64,000 bases of DNA from Saccharothrix luteola. Its GTDB lineage: Bacteria; Actinomycetota; Actinomycetes; Mycobacteriales; Pseudonocardiaceae. Shown here in pieces: positions 36,013 through 44,556 of this stretch (the first letter of the stretch is position 1; every line of letters starts with the position of its first letter). A program made the translations under genes and the position numbers. The notes below the pieces were generated by a model. The model was not told where the DNA came from. It saw nothing but the letters and a program-made list of their open reading frames with translations, and made no database searches. The stretch is from assembly GCF_020859565.1 (NCBI RefSeq), contig NZ_JAJHUO010000017.1, positions 124,001 through 188,000 of the forward strand, in the 5' to 3' direction.

Positions 36013-36321
36013 ATGGATTCCGATCCGCACGTCGGACTGGCGCGGATCGTGGACCCGGCGCCGCGCACTTCCGCCGAATTGGTCTGCGCCCTGACGGAGT
36101 TGGCACGGCTGGCGAATGAGTGGTCCGACGTGGTGCGCGGGTTGCACGAGCCGACGCGGCGACTGGTCGGCAGCGCGGCGGCGGCGTCGGTCTCGCTGGC
36201 CGCACGCAGGGCCGAGGAGGCGTTCCTCGAACTGGAGATGACTCTCGGTGACGCCCAGGCAGCGCGCCGGTCATTGCCCTTGGCCACCCCGAAGGGTGAG
36301 GATAGGCGTCCGGTGGTCTAA
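36013..36321 (+). CDS. Small helical hypothetical protein
   Basis: A 102-residue protein (MDSDPHVGLARIVDPAPRTS and on) made of three predicted helices, including AELVCALTELARLANEWSDVV and AARRAEEAFLELEMTLGDAQ, with a charged end. The ATG is preferred because GGGGGA lies five bases upstream; an in-frame TTG at 35944 would extend it without support. I recognise no family. It ends 36 bp before the response regulator gene and may be in the same transcript. Confidence 0.55.
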   Translation: MDSDPHVGLARIVDPAPRTSAELVCALTELARLANEWSDVVRGLHEPTRRLVGSAAAASVSLAARRAEEAFLELEMTLGDAQAARRSLPLATPKGEDRRPVV

Positions 36322-36357
36322 TCGCCGACGCTGCCGACCACACCGCATTGGAACTCC

Positions 36358-37197
36358 ATGACCTCAGGACTTCCCTGCCCTCTCTGCGAGGGCCCGGAGC
36401 GCCGTGGGGCGCTCGAGCGAACACTGAGGGTGCTCGCCGTGGACGACGAGGCCCCCGCGCTGGAGGACCTCGTCTACCTGCTGCGCTCCGACCCGCGCGT
36501 CGCCCACGTCGAGGGCGTCACCGACGCGACCAAGGCGCTGCGGACGCTGCACCGCGCCATGGACGCCGGTCAGCCGGTCGACGCCGTGTTCCTCGACATC
36601 CGCATGCCCGGCCTCGACGGGCTCGACCTGGCGCGCGTGCTGTCCCGGTTCGCCCAGCCGCCGCGCATCGTCTTCGTCACCGCGCACCAGGAACCGGCCG
36701 TCGAGGCATTCGAGCTGAAAGCGCTCGATTACCTGCTCAAGCCCGTTCGGGCGGAACGGCTGGCCGAGTCCGTGCACCGGATCGTGCACGAGGTGCTTGA
36801 TTCGAAGACGCCGGAACCGGCCGCCGCCGCGCCCGCCGAGAAAACGCCCGACGTGGGCGACGAAGTCATTCCGGTCGAACTCGGCGGCATCACCAGGTTC
36901 ATCCGGCTGGCCGACATCCGGTACGTCGAGGCCCACGGCGATTACGCCCGCCTGCACACCGCGACCGGGAGCGGACTGGTCCGCGCCGCGCTCAACGGCC
37001 TGGAAGAGCGGTGGCGGTCCGCGGGGTTCGTGCGCATCCACCGCAGCCACCTCGTCTCGCTCGGCCACATCGACGAGCTGCGGCTGGAGGACGGCCACCT
37101 GAGCGTCAACATCGGCGGCGCGGTGCTGCCGGTCAGCCGGCGGCACGCCCGGCACCTCCGGCAGCTGCTGGTGCGCCGCAACCGGCAGCCGTCGTGA
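36358..37197 (+). CDS. LytTR-family response regulator
   Basis: A 279-residue two-component regulator. The receiver domain (about 24-145) has VLAVDDEAPALED, phosphoacceptor D80 in VFLDIRMPGLDG, VFVTAHQEP and LDYLLKPVR. An Ala/Pro/Glu linker leads to a LytTR DNA-binding domain (FIRLADIRYVEAHGDYARLHT, FVRIHRSHLVSLGHIDEL). The first 20 residues carry a C-P-L-C pair that is odd for the family; a later start is possible. It is coupled by GTGA to a DUF485 gene, and a matching LytS-like kinase closes the operon. Confidence 0.93.
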   Translation: MTSGLPCPLCEGPERRGALERTLRVLAVDDEAPALEDLVYLLRSDPRVAHVEGVTDATKALRTLHRAMDAGQPVDAVFLDIRMPGLDGLDLARVLSRFAQPPRIVFVTAHQEPAVEAFELKALDYLLKPVRAERLAESVHRIVHEVLDSKTPEPAAAAPAEKTPDVGDEVIPVELGGITRFIRLADIRYVEAHGDYARLHTATGSGLVRAALNGLEERWRSAGFVRIHRSHLVSLGHIDELRLEDGHLSVNIGGAVLPVSRRHARHLRQLLVRRNRQPS

Positions 37198-37580
37198 CCT
37201 CGCCGCAGCGACCGCACACCCAGCGGGTCGTGGTGACGAGCCCGCGCACCCGCGCGCCGCGCGCACCGCGCCCGTACCCCGCGTCACGGGAGATCGACGA
37301 GCAGAGCGAGCTGGGCGCGGTCTACATGCGGTCGCTGATCCGCACCCAGCGGCGGCTCGGGCTGCTGCTGTGCGCGGTCGTGTGCGGGAGCGTGGCGGCC
37401 CTGCCCCTGGTGTTCACGTTCGCGCCCCAGGTCGGCGCGCAACGGCTGCTGGGCCTGCCGCTGCCGTGGCTGCTGCTGGGCTTCCTGGTGTTCCCCGTGT
37501 TCGTGTTGGCGGGCTGGTTCTACGTGCGCCAGGCCGAGCGCAGCGAGCGGGAGTTCGCGGAGCTGGTGGAACGTTCGTGA
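37194..37580 (+). CDS. DUF485 family membrane protein
   Basis: A 128-residue protein with a basic, proline-rich cytosolic start, then ELGAVYMRSLIRTQRRLGLLL, two membrane spans and the family end GWFYVRQAERSEREFAELVE. DUF485 proteins accompany solute:sodium symporters such as ActP and probably assist them. It overlaps the regulator gene before it and the symporter gene after it by four bases each (GTGA), an arrangement indicating strict co-expression. Confidence 0.9.
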   Translation: MTSPQRPHTQRVVVTSPRTRAPRAPRPYPASREIDEQSELGAVYMRSLIRTQRRLGLLLCAVVCGSVAALPLVFTFAPQVGAQRLLGLPLPWLLLGFLVFPVFVLAGWFYVRQAERSEREFAELVERS

Positions 37581-39298
37581 GCAGCGGGTACGGCATCGTC
37601 GCGGTGCTGGTGGTCGCGGTCGGCACGATGTTGGTCGGCACGTACGGGCTGCGGATCTCGCGCACGACGTCGGACTTCTTCGTCGCCTCGCGCACCGTCT
37701 CGCCGTGGTGGAACGCCTCCGCCATCGGCGGCGAGTACCTGTCCGCGGCGTCGTTCGTCGGCATCGCCGGGCTGATCTTCGCGCACGGGCCGGACATGCT
37801 GTGGTTCCCGGTCGGCTACACGGCGGGCTACCTGGTGCTGCTCGCGCTGGTCGCCGCTCCCCTGCGCCGCAGCGGCGCGTACACGTTGCCGGACTTCGCC
37901 GAGGCCCGGTTCGCCTCGCCGGCCGTGCGCGCGGTGGCGAGCGTGTTCGCGCTGGGCATCGGGTGGCTGTACCTGCTGCCGCAGTTGCAGGGGGCCGGGC
38001 TGACCCTGCACACGGTGACGGGCGCGCCGGACTGGGTGGGCGCGCTGGTGGTGGCCGTCGTGGTCACCGCGAACGTGATCTCCGGCGGGATGCGCAGCAT
38101 CACGTTCGTGCAGGCGTTCCAGTACTGGCTCAAGCTGACCGCGATCGCGGTGCCGGTGGTGTTCCTGGTGATGGCCTGGCACGCGCACGGCGCGCGTGAC
38201 CTGACCGGGCCGCAGTTCCCCGAGTTCCCGAAGCAGACCACGGTCACGTTCGACTCCGACACGACGTTCGACGCGTCCCGCGCCACGCCCTACAACGGCT
38301 CCGGCCGGGTGGACGGCGAGCGGGTCGACGGCGGTGGGCAGCTGACCGTGGGCCGGCACGAGGTGTCGGCCGGCACGCGGCTCACGTTCCCGGAGGGCGC
38401 GGCGGTGCCGCACGTGCGGTCGATCCCGTCGAACACCAACGACGTGTGGGCGCTGCCGATGCGCGGCGGCGAGCGGTTCCCGCTGTACGCGGTGTACTCG
38501 CTGATCATCGCCACGTTCCTGGGCACGATGGGCCTGCCGCACGTGATCGTGCGCTTCTACACCAACCCGAACGGCCGGGCGGCGCGGCGCACGACGTTGA
38601 TCGTGCTGGGTCTGCTGGGCGTGTTCTACCTGATGCCGCCGATCTACGGCGCGCTCGGCCGGCTGTACACGCCCGAGCTGCTGATGACCGGCGACACGGA
38701 CGCGGTGGTGCTGGTGCTGCCGAGCCGGATGATCGACGGGCTCGGCGGGCAGCTGCTGGGCGCGCTGGTGGCCGGCGGGGCGTTCGCCGCGTTCCTGTCC
38801 ACGTCGTCCGGCCTGATGGTGTCGCTGGCGGGCGTGCTGAGCCGGGACGTGCTGCGGCTGCGCGGCGTGCGCGGGTTCCGGGTGTCGACGGTGCTGGCCG
38901 TGCTGGTGCCGTTGGGCATGACGTGGCTGGTGGGCAAGGTGCCGGTGGCGGACATGGTGGGCCTGGCGTTCGCGGTGGCGGCGTCGTCGCTGTGCCCGCT
39001 GCTCGTGCTGGGCATCTGGAGCACGCGCATCAGCACGGTCGGCGCGGTCGCCGGGATGGTGGCGGGCGGCCTGCCCGCGCTGGTGGCCGGCCTGGTCACG
39101 ATCAGCACGCGCGGCGGCGGCGCGTGGTACCACGTGTTCCTGGCCCGGCCCGCCGCGTGGACCGTGCCGTTGGGCTTCGTCGTGATGTACGTGGTGTCGC
39201 TGCTGACGCCGCGCAAGGTGCCTCCGGGGGTGAACCACGTCATGGTGCGCTTGCACGCGCCGGAGAACCTGGGTCTGCGCAGTCAGGACCGGTTGTGA
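37577..39298 (+). CDS. Sodium:solute symporter (ActP/SSS family)
   Basis: A 573-residue transporter with about 13 membrane spans. It shows DFFVASRTVSPWWNASAIGGEYLSAASF at the start, GYTAGYLVLLALVAAPLRRSGAYTLPDFAEARF, and the sodium-site LVAGGAFAAFLSTSSGLMVSLAGVLSRD. The pattern is that of cation/acetate symporters, so a short monocarboxylate is a likely substrate. A hydrophilic insertion of about 80 residues around 215-300 (VTFDSDTTFDASRATPYN and on) is an extra loop of this actinobacterial type. It sits between DUF485 and a LytS-like kinase. Confidence 0.92.
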   Translation: MSSGYGIVAVLVVAVGTMLVGTYGLRISRTTSDFFVASRTVSPWWNASAIGGEYLSAASFVGIAGLIFAHGPDMLWFPVGYTAGYLVLLALVAAPLRRSGAYTLPDFAEARFASPAVRAVASVFALGIGWLYLLPQLQGAGLTLHTVTGAPDWVGALVVAVVVTANVISGGMRSITFVQAFQYWLKLTAIAVPVVFLVMAWHAHGARDLTGPQFPEFPKQTTVTFDSDTTFDASRATPYNGSGRVDGERVDGGGQLTVGRHEVSAGTRLTFPEGAAVPHVRSIPSNTNDVWALPMRGGERFPLYAVYSLIIATFLGTMGLPHVIVRFYTNPNGRAARRTTLIVLGLLGVFYLMPPIYGALGRLYTPELLMTGDTDAVVLVLPSRMIDGLGGQLLGALVAGGAFAAFLSTSSGLMVSLAGVLSRDVLRLRGVRGFRVSTVLAVLVPLGMTWLVGKVPVADMVGLAFAVAASSLCPLLVLGIWSTRISTVGAVAGMVAGGLPALVAGLVTISTRGGGAWYHVFLARPAAWTVPLGFVVMYVVSLLTPRKVPPGVNHVMVRLHAPENLGLRSQDRL

Positions 39299-40467
39299 CC
39301 GCGTTGTGGACGGCGGGCGCGATCCTGCTCGTCGGGGTGGCCGTGGTGATCACGCTGTGGTGGACGTCCCGGACCCGCAACGACTTCCTGACCCACGAGC
39401 AGCGGATCACGTTCGAGACGCTGCACACCGCGTGGTCGGCCGCTCCCCCGCTGCGCGCCGGGCTGGTGCCGGAGGCGGCGAAGAAGTCGGCCAAGCACCT
39501 GCGGACGCTGCTCGGCACGCCCGCGCTCGCGTTGACCGACGAGACCGAGGTCGTGGCGTGGGAGGGCGAGGGCGAGCACCACGCGGCCGAGGCGATGGGC
39601 CTGGCCGCCGACGTGTTCGACACCGGCCGCACCCGGGCGTTCGACATCACGTGCTCCGCGCCCGACTGCCCCGTGCACACGGCCGTGCTCGCGCCGCTGA
39701 CCGTGGAGGGACGGGTGGTCGGCGTGCTGGCGGCGTACAGCCGGGAGGCGTCGGCCGGGTTGGTGCGGGCGACCAACGAGGTGGCCAGGTGGGCGTCGGG
39801 CCAGCTGGAACTGGCCGAACTGGACCGGTCGCGGACCCGGTTGGTCGAGGCGGAGGTGCGGGCGCTGCGGGCGCAGATCTCGCCGCACTTCATCTACAAC
39901 TCGTTGTCCGCCATCGCGTCGTACGTGCGCACGGACCCCGAGCGCGCTCGCACGCTGTTGCTGGACTTCGCCGACTTCACCCGGTACTCGTTCCGCCGGG
40001 CGGGCGACTTCACCACGTTGTCGGAGGAGCTGAAGTCGATCGACCAGTACCTGGCCCTGGAACGGGCGCGGTTCGGCGAGCGGCTCAAGGTGACGTTGCA
40101 GATCGCGCCGGAGGTCCTGCCGGTGACCGTGCCGTTCCTGTGCCTGCAACCGCTGGTGGAGAACGCGGTGCGGCACGGGATGGAGGGCAAGGTCGGGCCG
40201 GGGCACATCTCGATCCAGGCGGCGGACGCGGGCGCGGAAGCGCACATCACCATCGAGGACGACGGCATCGGCATGGACCCCGACGCACTGCGCCGCACGT
40301 TGGCGGGCCAGGTCGGCGAGACGGCCGGGATAGGGCTGGGGAACATCGACGAGCGCCTCCGGCGCTGTTACGGCGACGACTACGGTCTCGTCGTGGAAAC
40401 GGCGCAGGGGCTCGGCACGAAGATCAGCGTGAGGGTGCCGAAGTACCAGGCGGGCGTCCACGCCTAG
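39295..40467 (+). CDS. LytS/YehU-like sensor histidine kinase
   Basis: A 390-residue kinase with a single N-terminal membrane span (LWTAGAILLVGVAVVITLWW), a GAF-like sensory part (about 50-180) with two cysteines in ITCSAPDCPVHT, and a His_kinase core: QISPHFIYNSLSAIASY with H198 as phosphoacceptor, PFLCLQPLVENAVRHGM, and the ATP site EDDGIGMD with GIGLGNIDERL. It overlaps the symporter stop by GTGA. It should phosphorylate the LytTR regulator that opens the operon, possibly sensing the transported substrate or the state of the symporter. Confidence 0.93.
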   Translation: MTALWTAGAILLVGVAVVITLWWTSRTRNDFLTHEQRITFETLHTAWSAAPPLRAGLVPEAAKKSAKHLRTLLGTPALALTDETEVVAWEGEGEHHAAEAMGLAADVFDTGRTRAFDITCSAPDCPVHTAVLAPLTVEGRVVGVLAAYSREASAGLVRATNEVARWASGQLELAELDRSRTRLVEAEVRALRAQISPHFIYNSLSAIASYVRTDPERARTLLLDFADFTRYSFRRAGDFTTLSEELKSIDQYLALERARFGERLKVTLQIAPEVLPVTVPFLCLQPLVENAVRHGMEGKVGPGHISIQAADAGAEAHITIEDDGIGMDPDALRRTLAGQVGETAGIGLGNIDERLRRCYGDDYGLVVETAQGLGTKISVRVPKYQAGVHA

Positions 40468-40489
40468 CGGCACGGATGAGGTGGGGCGG

Positions 40490-43381
40490 ATGACGCGACC
40501 GACGGACTACCCGCAGCACCGCACCATCGTGGTCCTCGGCATCGCCCCCCGGGCCTGGAGAGGACGCACCGAACTGGTGCAGGAGCAACGCCACAAGGCA
40601 TTGTCGGGCGTGATCGAGAGATCATTCCGCCGAGCGGGGCTGACCTTGGAAACCACGTACCGCGAGGCCGGGGACAACGGGGATCTGATCCTCGTTGCCC
40701 CCGACGTGCCGAAGGCCGCCATCGCTGAGAAGTGGCTCAGGCAACTTGCGCGGCAACTCAACCGGTACAACGCCGACCGGTCCGAGGACGACCGGCTGGG
40801 GCTGCACGTGGCGGTGCACGCGGGCGAAGTCCTCCGGGGCGAGCGCCGCCCGAGCGGCCCAGGGGTGGTCCTGGCCTTCCGGCTCTTCGACTCCGCAGCG
40901 TTCCGGGTCGCCGCCACGGCCCACGGGGTGAGCGTCATCGCCTCCGACTGGTTCTTCGATGAGGTCATCAGGCACACCGAGGAGGCCGGCGCGTACGCGC
41001 GGGTCCGGGTCGAGGTAAAGGACACCAGCACGGTCGCCTGGATCCGGACGGGTGAGACCCGCGTGGTGGAGGCCGACCGCGCGGACTTCGCGGTGGTGTA
41101 CGCCTCGGCCGACGCGGAGTGGGCCGAGTGGATCGCCTTCCAGCTCCGGCAGGCGGGGTACTCCGCCGTGCTGGACGCCCGAGCCCTGCGGCCGTCACGC
41201 CTCGGCTCCACGCCGGAGCTCGACCGCGTCGACCGCACAGTGGTCGTCGTGTCGCAGAACCTGTCCGCGCAGGAGATCTCCGCCGCGCGGAACCTGCCGG
41301 GCGACGTCATCGCCGTCCAGGTCGCGGTGAGGACCGCGACGAAGCTGTTCCAGCGCACGTGCGACCTGGTGGGTCTCGGCTCGGAGGCCGCCCGGGACCG
41401 GCTGCTCGCCGCGCTCGGCATCGCGGGCGGCGGTGTGGAAGGACCCGGGTACCCCGGTGATCCCGGCCCGACGACCGTGCCGGTGGTCCGCGACGAGCCG
41501 CGCGCGCCGAGGCTGGTCGTGGTGGTCACCAAACCGGACCACGTGTTCGCCAAGGCGTTGACCGAGTCGCTGGCGGGGCTGCTGTCGGAGGGGGCGCTGT
41601 CGCAGGTGGCGCTGAGGTTCGTCGACGAGAGCTTCGACTTCGACACCGTGGTCGTCCCGGTGGTCCGGGACGCGGACCTGGTGCTGCTGGTCGTGAGCCG
41701 CTACCTGCTGGCCACCGGCTACGGTGCCAGCCGCGAGCTCGGCGTGGCCCTGGAGCGGCACCGGCGGAAGGCCGCTGTGGTGCTGCCCGTGGTGGCCCGG
41801 CCCACGTCGTGGGAGGAGCAGCCGTTCGGGTCGCTGGCCCCGTTGCCCACGGGTGGTCGGCCGGTGGTCGACTGGGACAGCCTGGACGAGGCGCTGTTGA
41901 GCGTGGTCGAAGGCGTGCGGTTCGCCGCACGGCAGCTCCGCGGCGAGCCGCCGATGCCGGTGGACGCGAAGACCGTGGCGGAACCCCGCAGCCTCGGTGA
42001 CGTGTTCACCGTGGCCGGTGTGCCGACGGTGACCTTCGTGGAGCCGGACGACTTCGTCGAGTTCCGGATGTCGCTGCGCCAGCCGGGCCTGGGCATCGTG
42101 CTCGAAGGGCCGTCCGGCATCGGCAAGACGACGATGTTGCGCAACGCGGTCGCCCGTGACCGGGACCGGTTGGGCGAGGTCACGGTGTTGAGCGCCCGCA
42201 ACCCCGCCGACCTGCCCGCCATCACCGCGTTGCCCGACGAGCACACCGGCCTGGTCGCGGTGGACGACTTCCAGCGATTACCGGCAGACCTGCAGAACAA
42301 GCTGGCCGACTACCTGAAGCTCTTGGCGGACAACAGCTCCCACGAACGGCGGTTGGTGCTGCTCGGCATCCCCGGCACGGCACGCCACCTGGTCTCCGTC
42401 GGCACGGACGTCGCCACCCGCATCCGGGTCTTCCGGCTCGGCGCGGCCGTCGAGGGCCTGATCGTCAAGATGATCGAGCAGGGCGAGAACGCGCTGAACA
42501 TCGCGTTCGACCGCAAGGCCGAGATCTCCCGCGCCTCGGCCGGCAGCCTGCTCACCGCGCAGATGCTGTGCTGGCAGATCGCGGTCACGGCGGGGGTCGA
42601 GCAGACCGAGCCCGGCCGCAAGGCGGTGCGCACCGACCTCGCCCACGCCCGCGCCAAGGTCACCGAACGGCTGAAGCTCAAGTACCACGACGTCGTGGTC
42701 GACTTCGTCACGCGCGACCGGCCGGACGAGGCCGTGTGCGTGGACCTGCTGCTGGAGCTGGCCCGCACACCGGACGGGATCCTCAGGCTCGACGAGCAGC
42801 GCGCGGAGCTGTTCGAGGGCCTGCGCGGCGACCACCTGTTCCACGACCCGCGCGGGCGCCGGTTGGTCGCGGACGACCCGCAGTTCCGGTTCTACCTCGG
42901 CCAACTGCGCCGCGACGACCTGGTCGAACTGGCCGGCAAGCGCTTGCCGGTGCCCCGTGACCAGGTGTTCGTCTGCTACAGCCACCAGGACGCCTACTGG
43001 CTGACCCGGCTCCAGGTGCACCTCAAGCCGCTCCCGCTGGACGTCTGGTCGGACCGCCGGATCGAGCTCGGCGACCAGTGGCACCGGGAGATCACCGCCG
43101 CCCTGGCCCGCGCCAAGGCGGCGTTGGTGCTGGTCAGCGCGGACTCACTGGCCTCGGACTACATCAACTCCGAGGAGCTGCCACGCCTGCTGGCCGCGGC
43201 CGAGGAGGGTGGCTGCCGGATCATCCCGGTCCTGGTCGGCCCGAGCCTGTTCCACGAGACGCCCGCGCTGAGCCGGTTCCAGGGCGTGCCCGCGAAGTCC
43301 ACGCTGAGCGAGCTGCCGCCGCACGACGGCGAGCGCGTGCTGGCCGACCTAGCGGCCAGGCTGGCGAAGCTGTCCGGCTGA
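40490..43381 (+). CDS. Multidomain cyclase-like/TIR/TIR-like/P-loop ATPase/TIR protein
   Basis: A 963-residue cytosolic protein with an unusual order of domains. Residues about 10-185 look like a degenerate class III nucleotide-cyclase fold (AGDNGDLILVAP, LHVAVHAGEVLRG). About 198-297 is TIR-like (DFAVVYASADAEWAEWIAFQL). About 340-478 is another Rossmann/TIR-like part (RLVVVVTKPDHVFAKAL, DLVLLVVSRYLLATGYGASREL). About 500-800 is a STAND/AAA-type ATPase with Walker A GPSGIGKTT near 540 and VAVDDFQRL as Walker B. About 823-960 is a clear TIR_2 domain: VFVCYSHQDAYWL, WSDRRIELGDQWHREI, and DYINSEELP, whose glutamate may be catalytic. It may be a signalling or NLR-like defence protein. Alone, 23 bp after the kinase gene. 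Confidence 0.8.
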   Translation: MTRPTDYPQHRTIVVLGIAPRAWRGRTELVQEQRHKALSGVIERSFRRAGLTLETTYREAGDNGDLILVAPDVPKAAIAEKWLRQLARQLNRYNADRSEDDRLGLHVAVHAGEVLRGERRPSGPGVVLAFRLFDSAAFRVAATAHGVSVIASDWFFDEVIRHTEEAGAYARVRVEVKDTSTVAWIRTGETRVVEADRADFAVVYASADAEWAEWIAFQLRQAGYSAVLDARALRPSRLGSTPELDRVDRTVVVVSQNLSAQEISAARNLPGDVIAVQVAVRTATKLFQRTCDLVGLGSEAARDRLLAALGIAGGGVEGPGYPGDPGPTTVPVVRDEPRAPRLVVVVTKPDHVFAKALTESLAGLLSEGALSQVALRFVDESFDFDTVVVPVVRDADLVLLVVSRYLLATGYGASRELGVALERHRRKAAVVLPVVARPTSWEEQPFGSLAPLPTGGRPVVDWDSLDEALLSVVEGVRFAARQLRGEPPMPVDAKTVAEPRSLGDVFTVAGVPTVTFVEPDDFVEFRMSLRQPGLGIVLEGPSGIGKTTMLRNAVARDRDRLGEVTVLSARNPADLPAITALPDEHTGLVAVDDFQRLPADLQNKLADYLKLLADNSSHERRLVLLGIPGTARHLVSVGTDVATRIRVFRLGAAVEGLIVKMIEQGENALNIAFDRKAEISRASAGSLLTAQMLCWQIAVTAGVEQTEPGRKAVRTDLAHARAKVTERLKLKYHDVVVDFVTRDRPDEAVCVDLLLELARTPDGILRLDEQRAELFEGLRGDHLFHDPRGRRLVADDPQFRFYLGQLRRDDLVELAGKRLPVPRDQVFVCYSHQDAYWLTRLQVHLKPLPLDVWSDRRIELGDQWHREITAALARAKAALVLVSADSLASDYINSEELPRLLAAAEEGGCRIIPVLVGPSLFHETPALSRFQGVPAKSTLSELPPHDGERVLADLAARLAKLSG

Positions 43382-43443
43382 GCCGCCCCGGCGGTACGAC
43401 GAGGCCGGTCAGGCGTTATGCCCCCGGTCGACCGGGGGACCGG

Positions 43444-43695
43444 TCAGGCCGCGAGGACCGCCAGTCCCAGGGCCGCGGCGCCGGCGGCGGTGAGACGGGC
43501 GGGCGCGCGGTCACCCGGCGCGACCGGGCTCGCCGGTGCGATCAGACCGGCGTGCACCAGGGCGCGCGCCGCGGTCGGATCGCAGAACGGCAGACCGTCC
43601 ACCCGCACGTCGGGCTCGGCGCTGCGGGTCAGGTCGACCCGGTTCGCGACCGTCGCCCTCAGCAGCGCGATCTCGCGTCTGGACAGCTCCTTCAT
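43444..43695 (-). CDS. Small hypothetical protein
   Basis: An 83-residue protein beginning MKELSRREIALLRATVANRV, with DVRVDGLPFCDPTAARALVHAGLI in the middle and an alanine-rich helix at the end. The ATG has GGAGGT eight bases upstream, a strong sign that it is real. The layout (helix, turn, helix with a final hydrophobic stretch) resembles a small winged-helix or regulatory protein, but I recognise no family. It lies head-to-tail after a transposase-domain gene and converges on the TIR gene. Confidence 0.65.
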   Translation of the reverse strand: MKELSRREIALLRATVANRVDLTRSAEPDVRVDGLPFCDPTAARALVHAGLIAPASPVAPGDRAPARLTAAGAAALGLAVLAA

Positions 43696-43785
43696 GACTT
43701 ACACCTCCAGTGGGACGTACGGCGTCGCGGACGTCCCGGTTCACAGTTGGGACGCCCGCGTTGCCACCGTCGTTCCCCGTACCGT

Positions 43786-44361
43786 TCAGCCCGCTGCGCG
43801 CGCGCCGCGTCGTTCCGCCGCTTCCAGCACCAGGCGCAGCCACTCGGCGTCGCCCGCCGCGCCCTCCACCGCCGCCCGGCGCAGCCGCAGCCACAACCCG
43901 GCCTCGCTCCACTCCTGGAACCGGCGGTGCACGGTCGGCACGGTCACGCCGAACGTCGGCGGCAGGTGCCGCCACGCGCAACCGCTGGTCAGGACGAACA
44001 CGATCGCGGTGAAGATGGCCCGGTCCGACACCCGGCCCCGGCCACCGCCCTGGCGGCGCACCTTCGCGGGCGGCAGGAGCGGCTCCACCACGGCCCACAG
44101 CGACGGCGGCACCAGGCGCACGGCCAGCTGCTCGATCACGTCGGCGTGCGGCGGTCGGGGTGGCGCCTCCGGCGCCCGGCGCACCCACGGCTCCTGCCGC
44201 TGGGCGTCACCGCGCTGGCGGGCGCGCAGCAACATGGCCAGGGCGGCGTCGTCCGTGCGCCTGGGGGCGACCGCGGGGTGCGCGTGCTGCTGCACCTGAC
44301 GGGCGATCTCCGCGCCCACCGTTCGACCGAACGGCTGCGCTGGTCGTACGTAGTTGGTCAT
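43786..44361 (-). CDS. Protein with lone DUF4096 (IS5-type transposase N-terminal) domain
   Basis: A 191-residue protein. The second half is the helix-turn-helix DUF4096 domain that begins IS5-family transposases: WAVVEPLLPPAKVRRQGGGRGRVSDRA, FVLTSGCAWRHLPPTFGVTVPTVHRRFQEWSEAGLW. The DDE catalytic half is absent and the frame ends cleanly (RGARAAG). The first half is unrelated. GGAGG five bases before ATG 44361 argues for active translation. I find no terminal inverted repeats nearby. It is either an IS remnant or a domesticated DNA-binding protein. Confidence 0.75.
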   Translation of the reverse strand: MTNYVRPAQPFGRTVGAEIARQVQQHAHPAVAPRRTDDAALAMLLRARQRGDAQRQEPWVRRAPEAPPRPPHADVIEQLAVRLVPPSLWAVVEPLLPPAKVRRQGGGRGRVSDRAIFTAIVFVLTSGCAWRHLPPTFGVTVPTVHRRFQEWSEAGLWLRLRRAAVEGAAGDAEWLRLVLEAAERRGARAAG

Positions 44362-44556
44362 CAGGTCCTCCGCCCAGGACGTCGTGATGCCCATCACGCT
44401 AGGAACACCGGCGCTCCCTGGTAAGGGAACGCGCGACGAACGGGAGTGGTCCAGCGTCACGCGGCCACCGGCACTCCGCCGAACGGCAACGCAGGAGCGA
44501 CGAGCGGATGAGCGGTCACTCCCCGATACCGGCTGCGCACGGATACGCTCGAAGGT

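Noticed and set aside
43786-44361. A complete insertion sequence
   Set aside because: No DDE catalytic half, no terminal inverted repeats and no target duplication seen.
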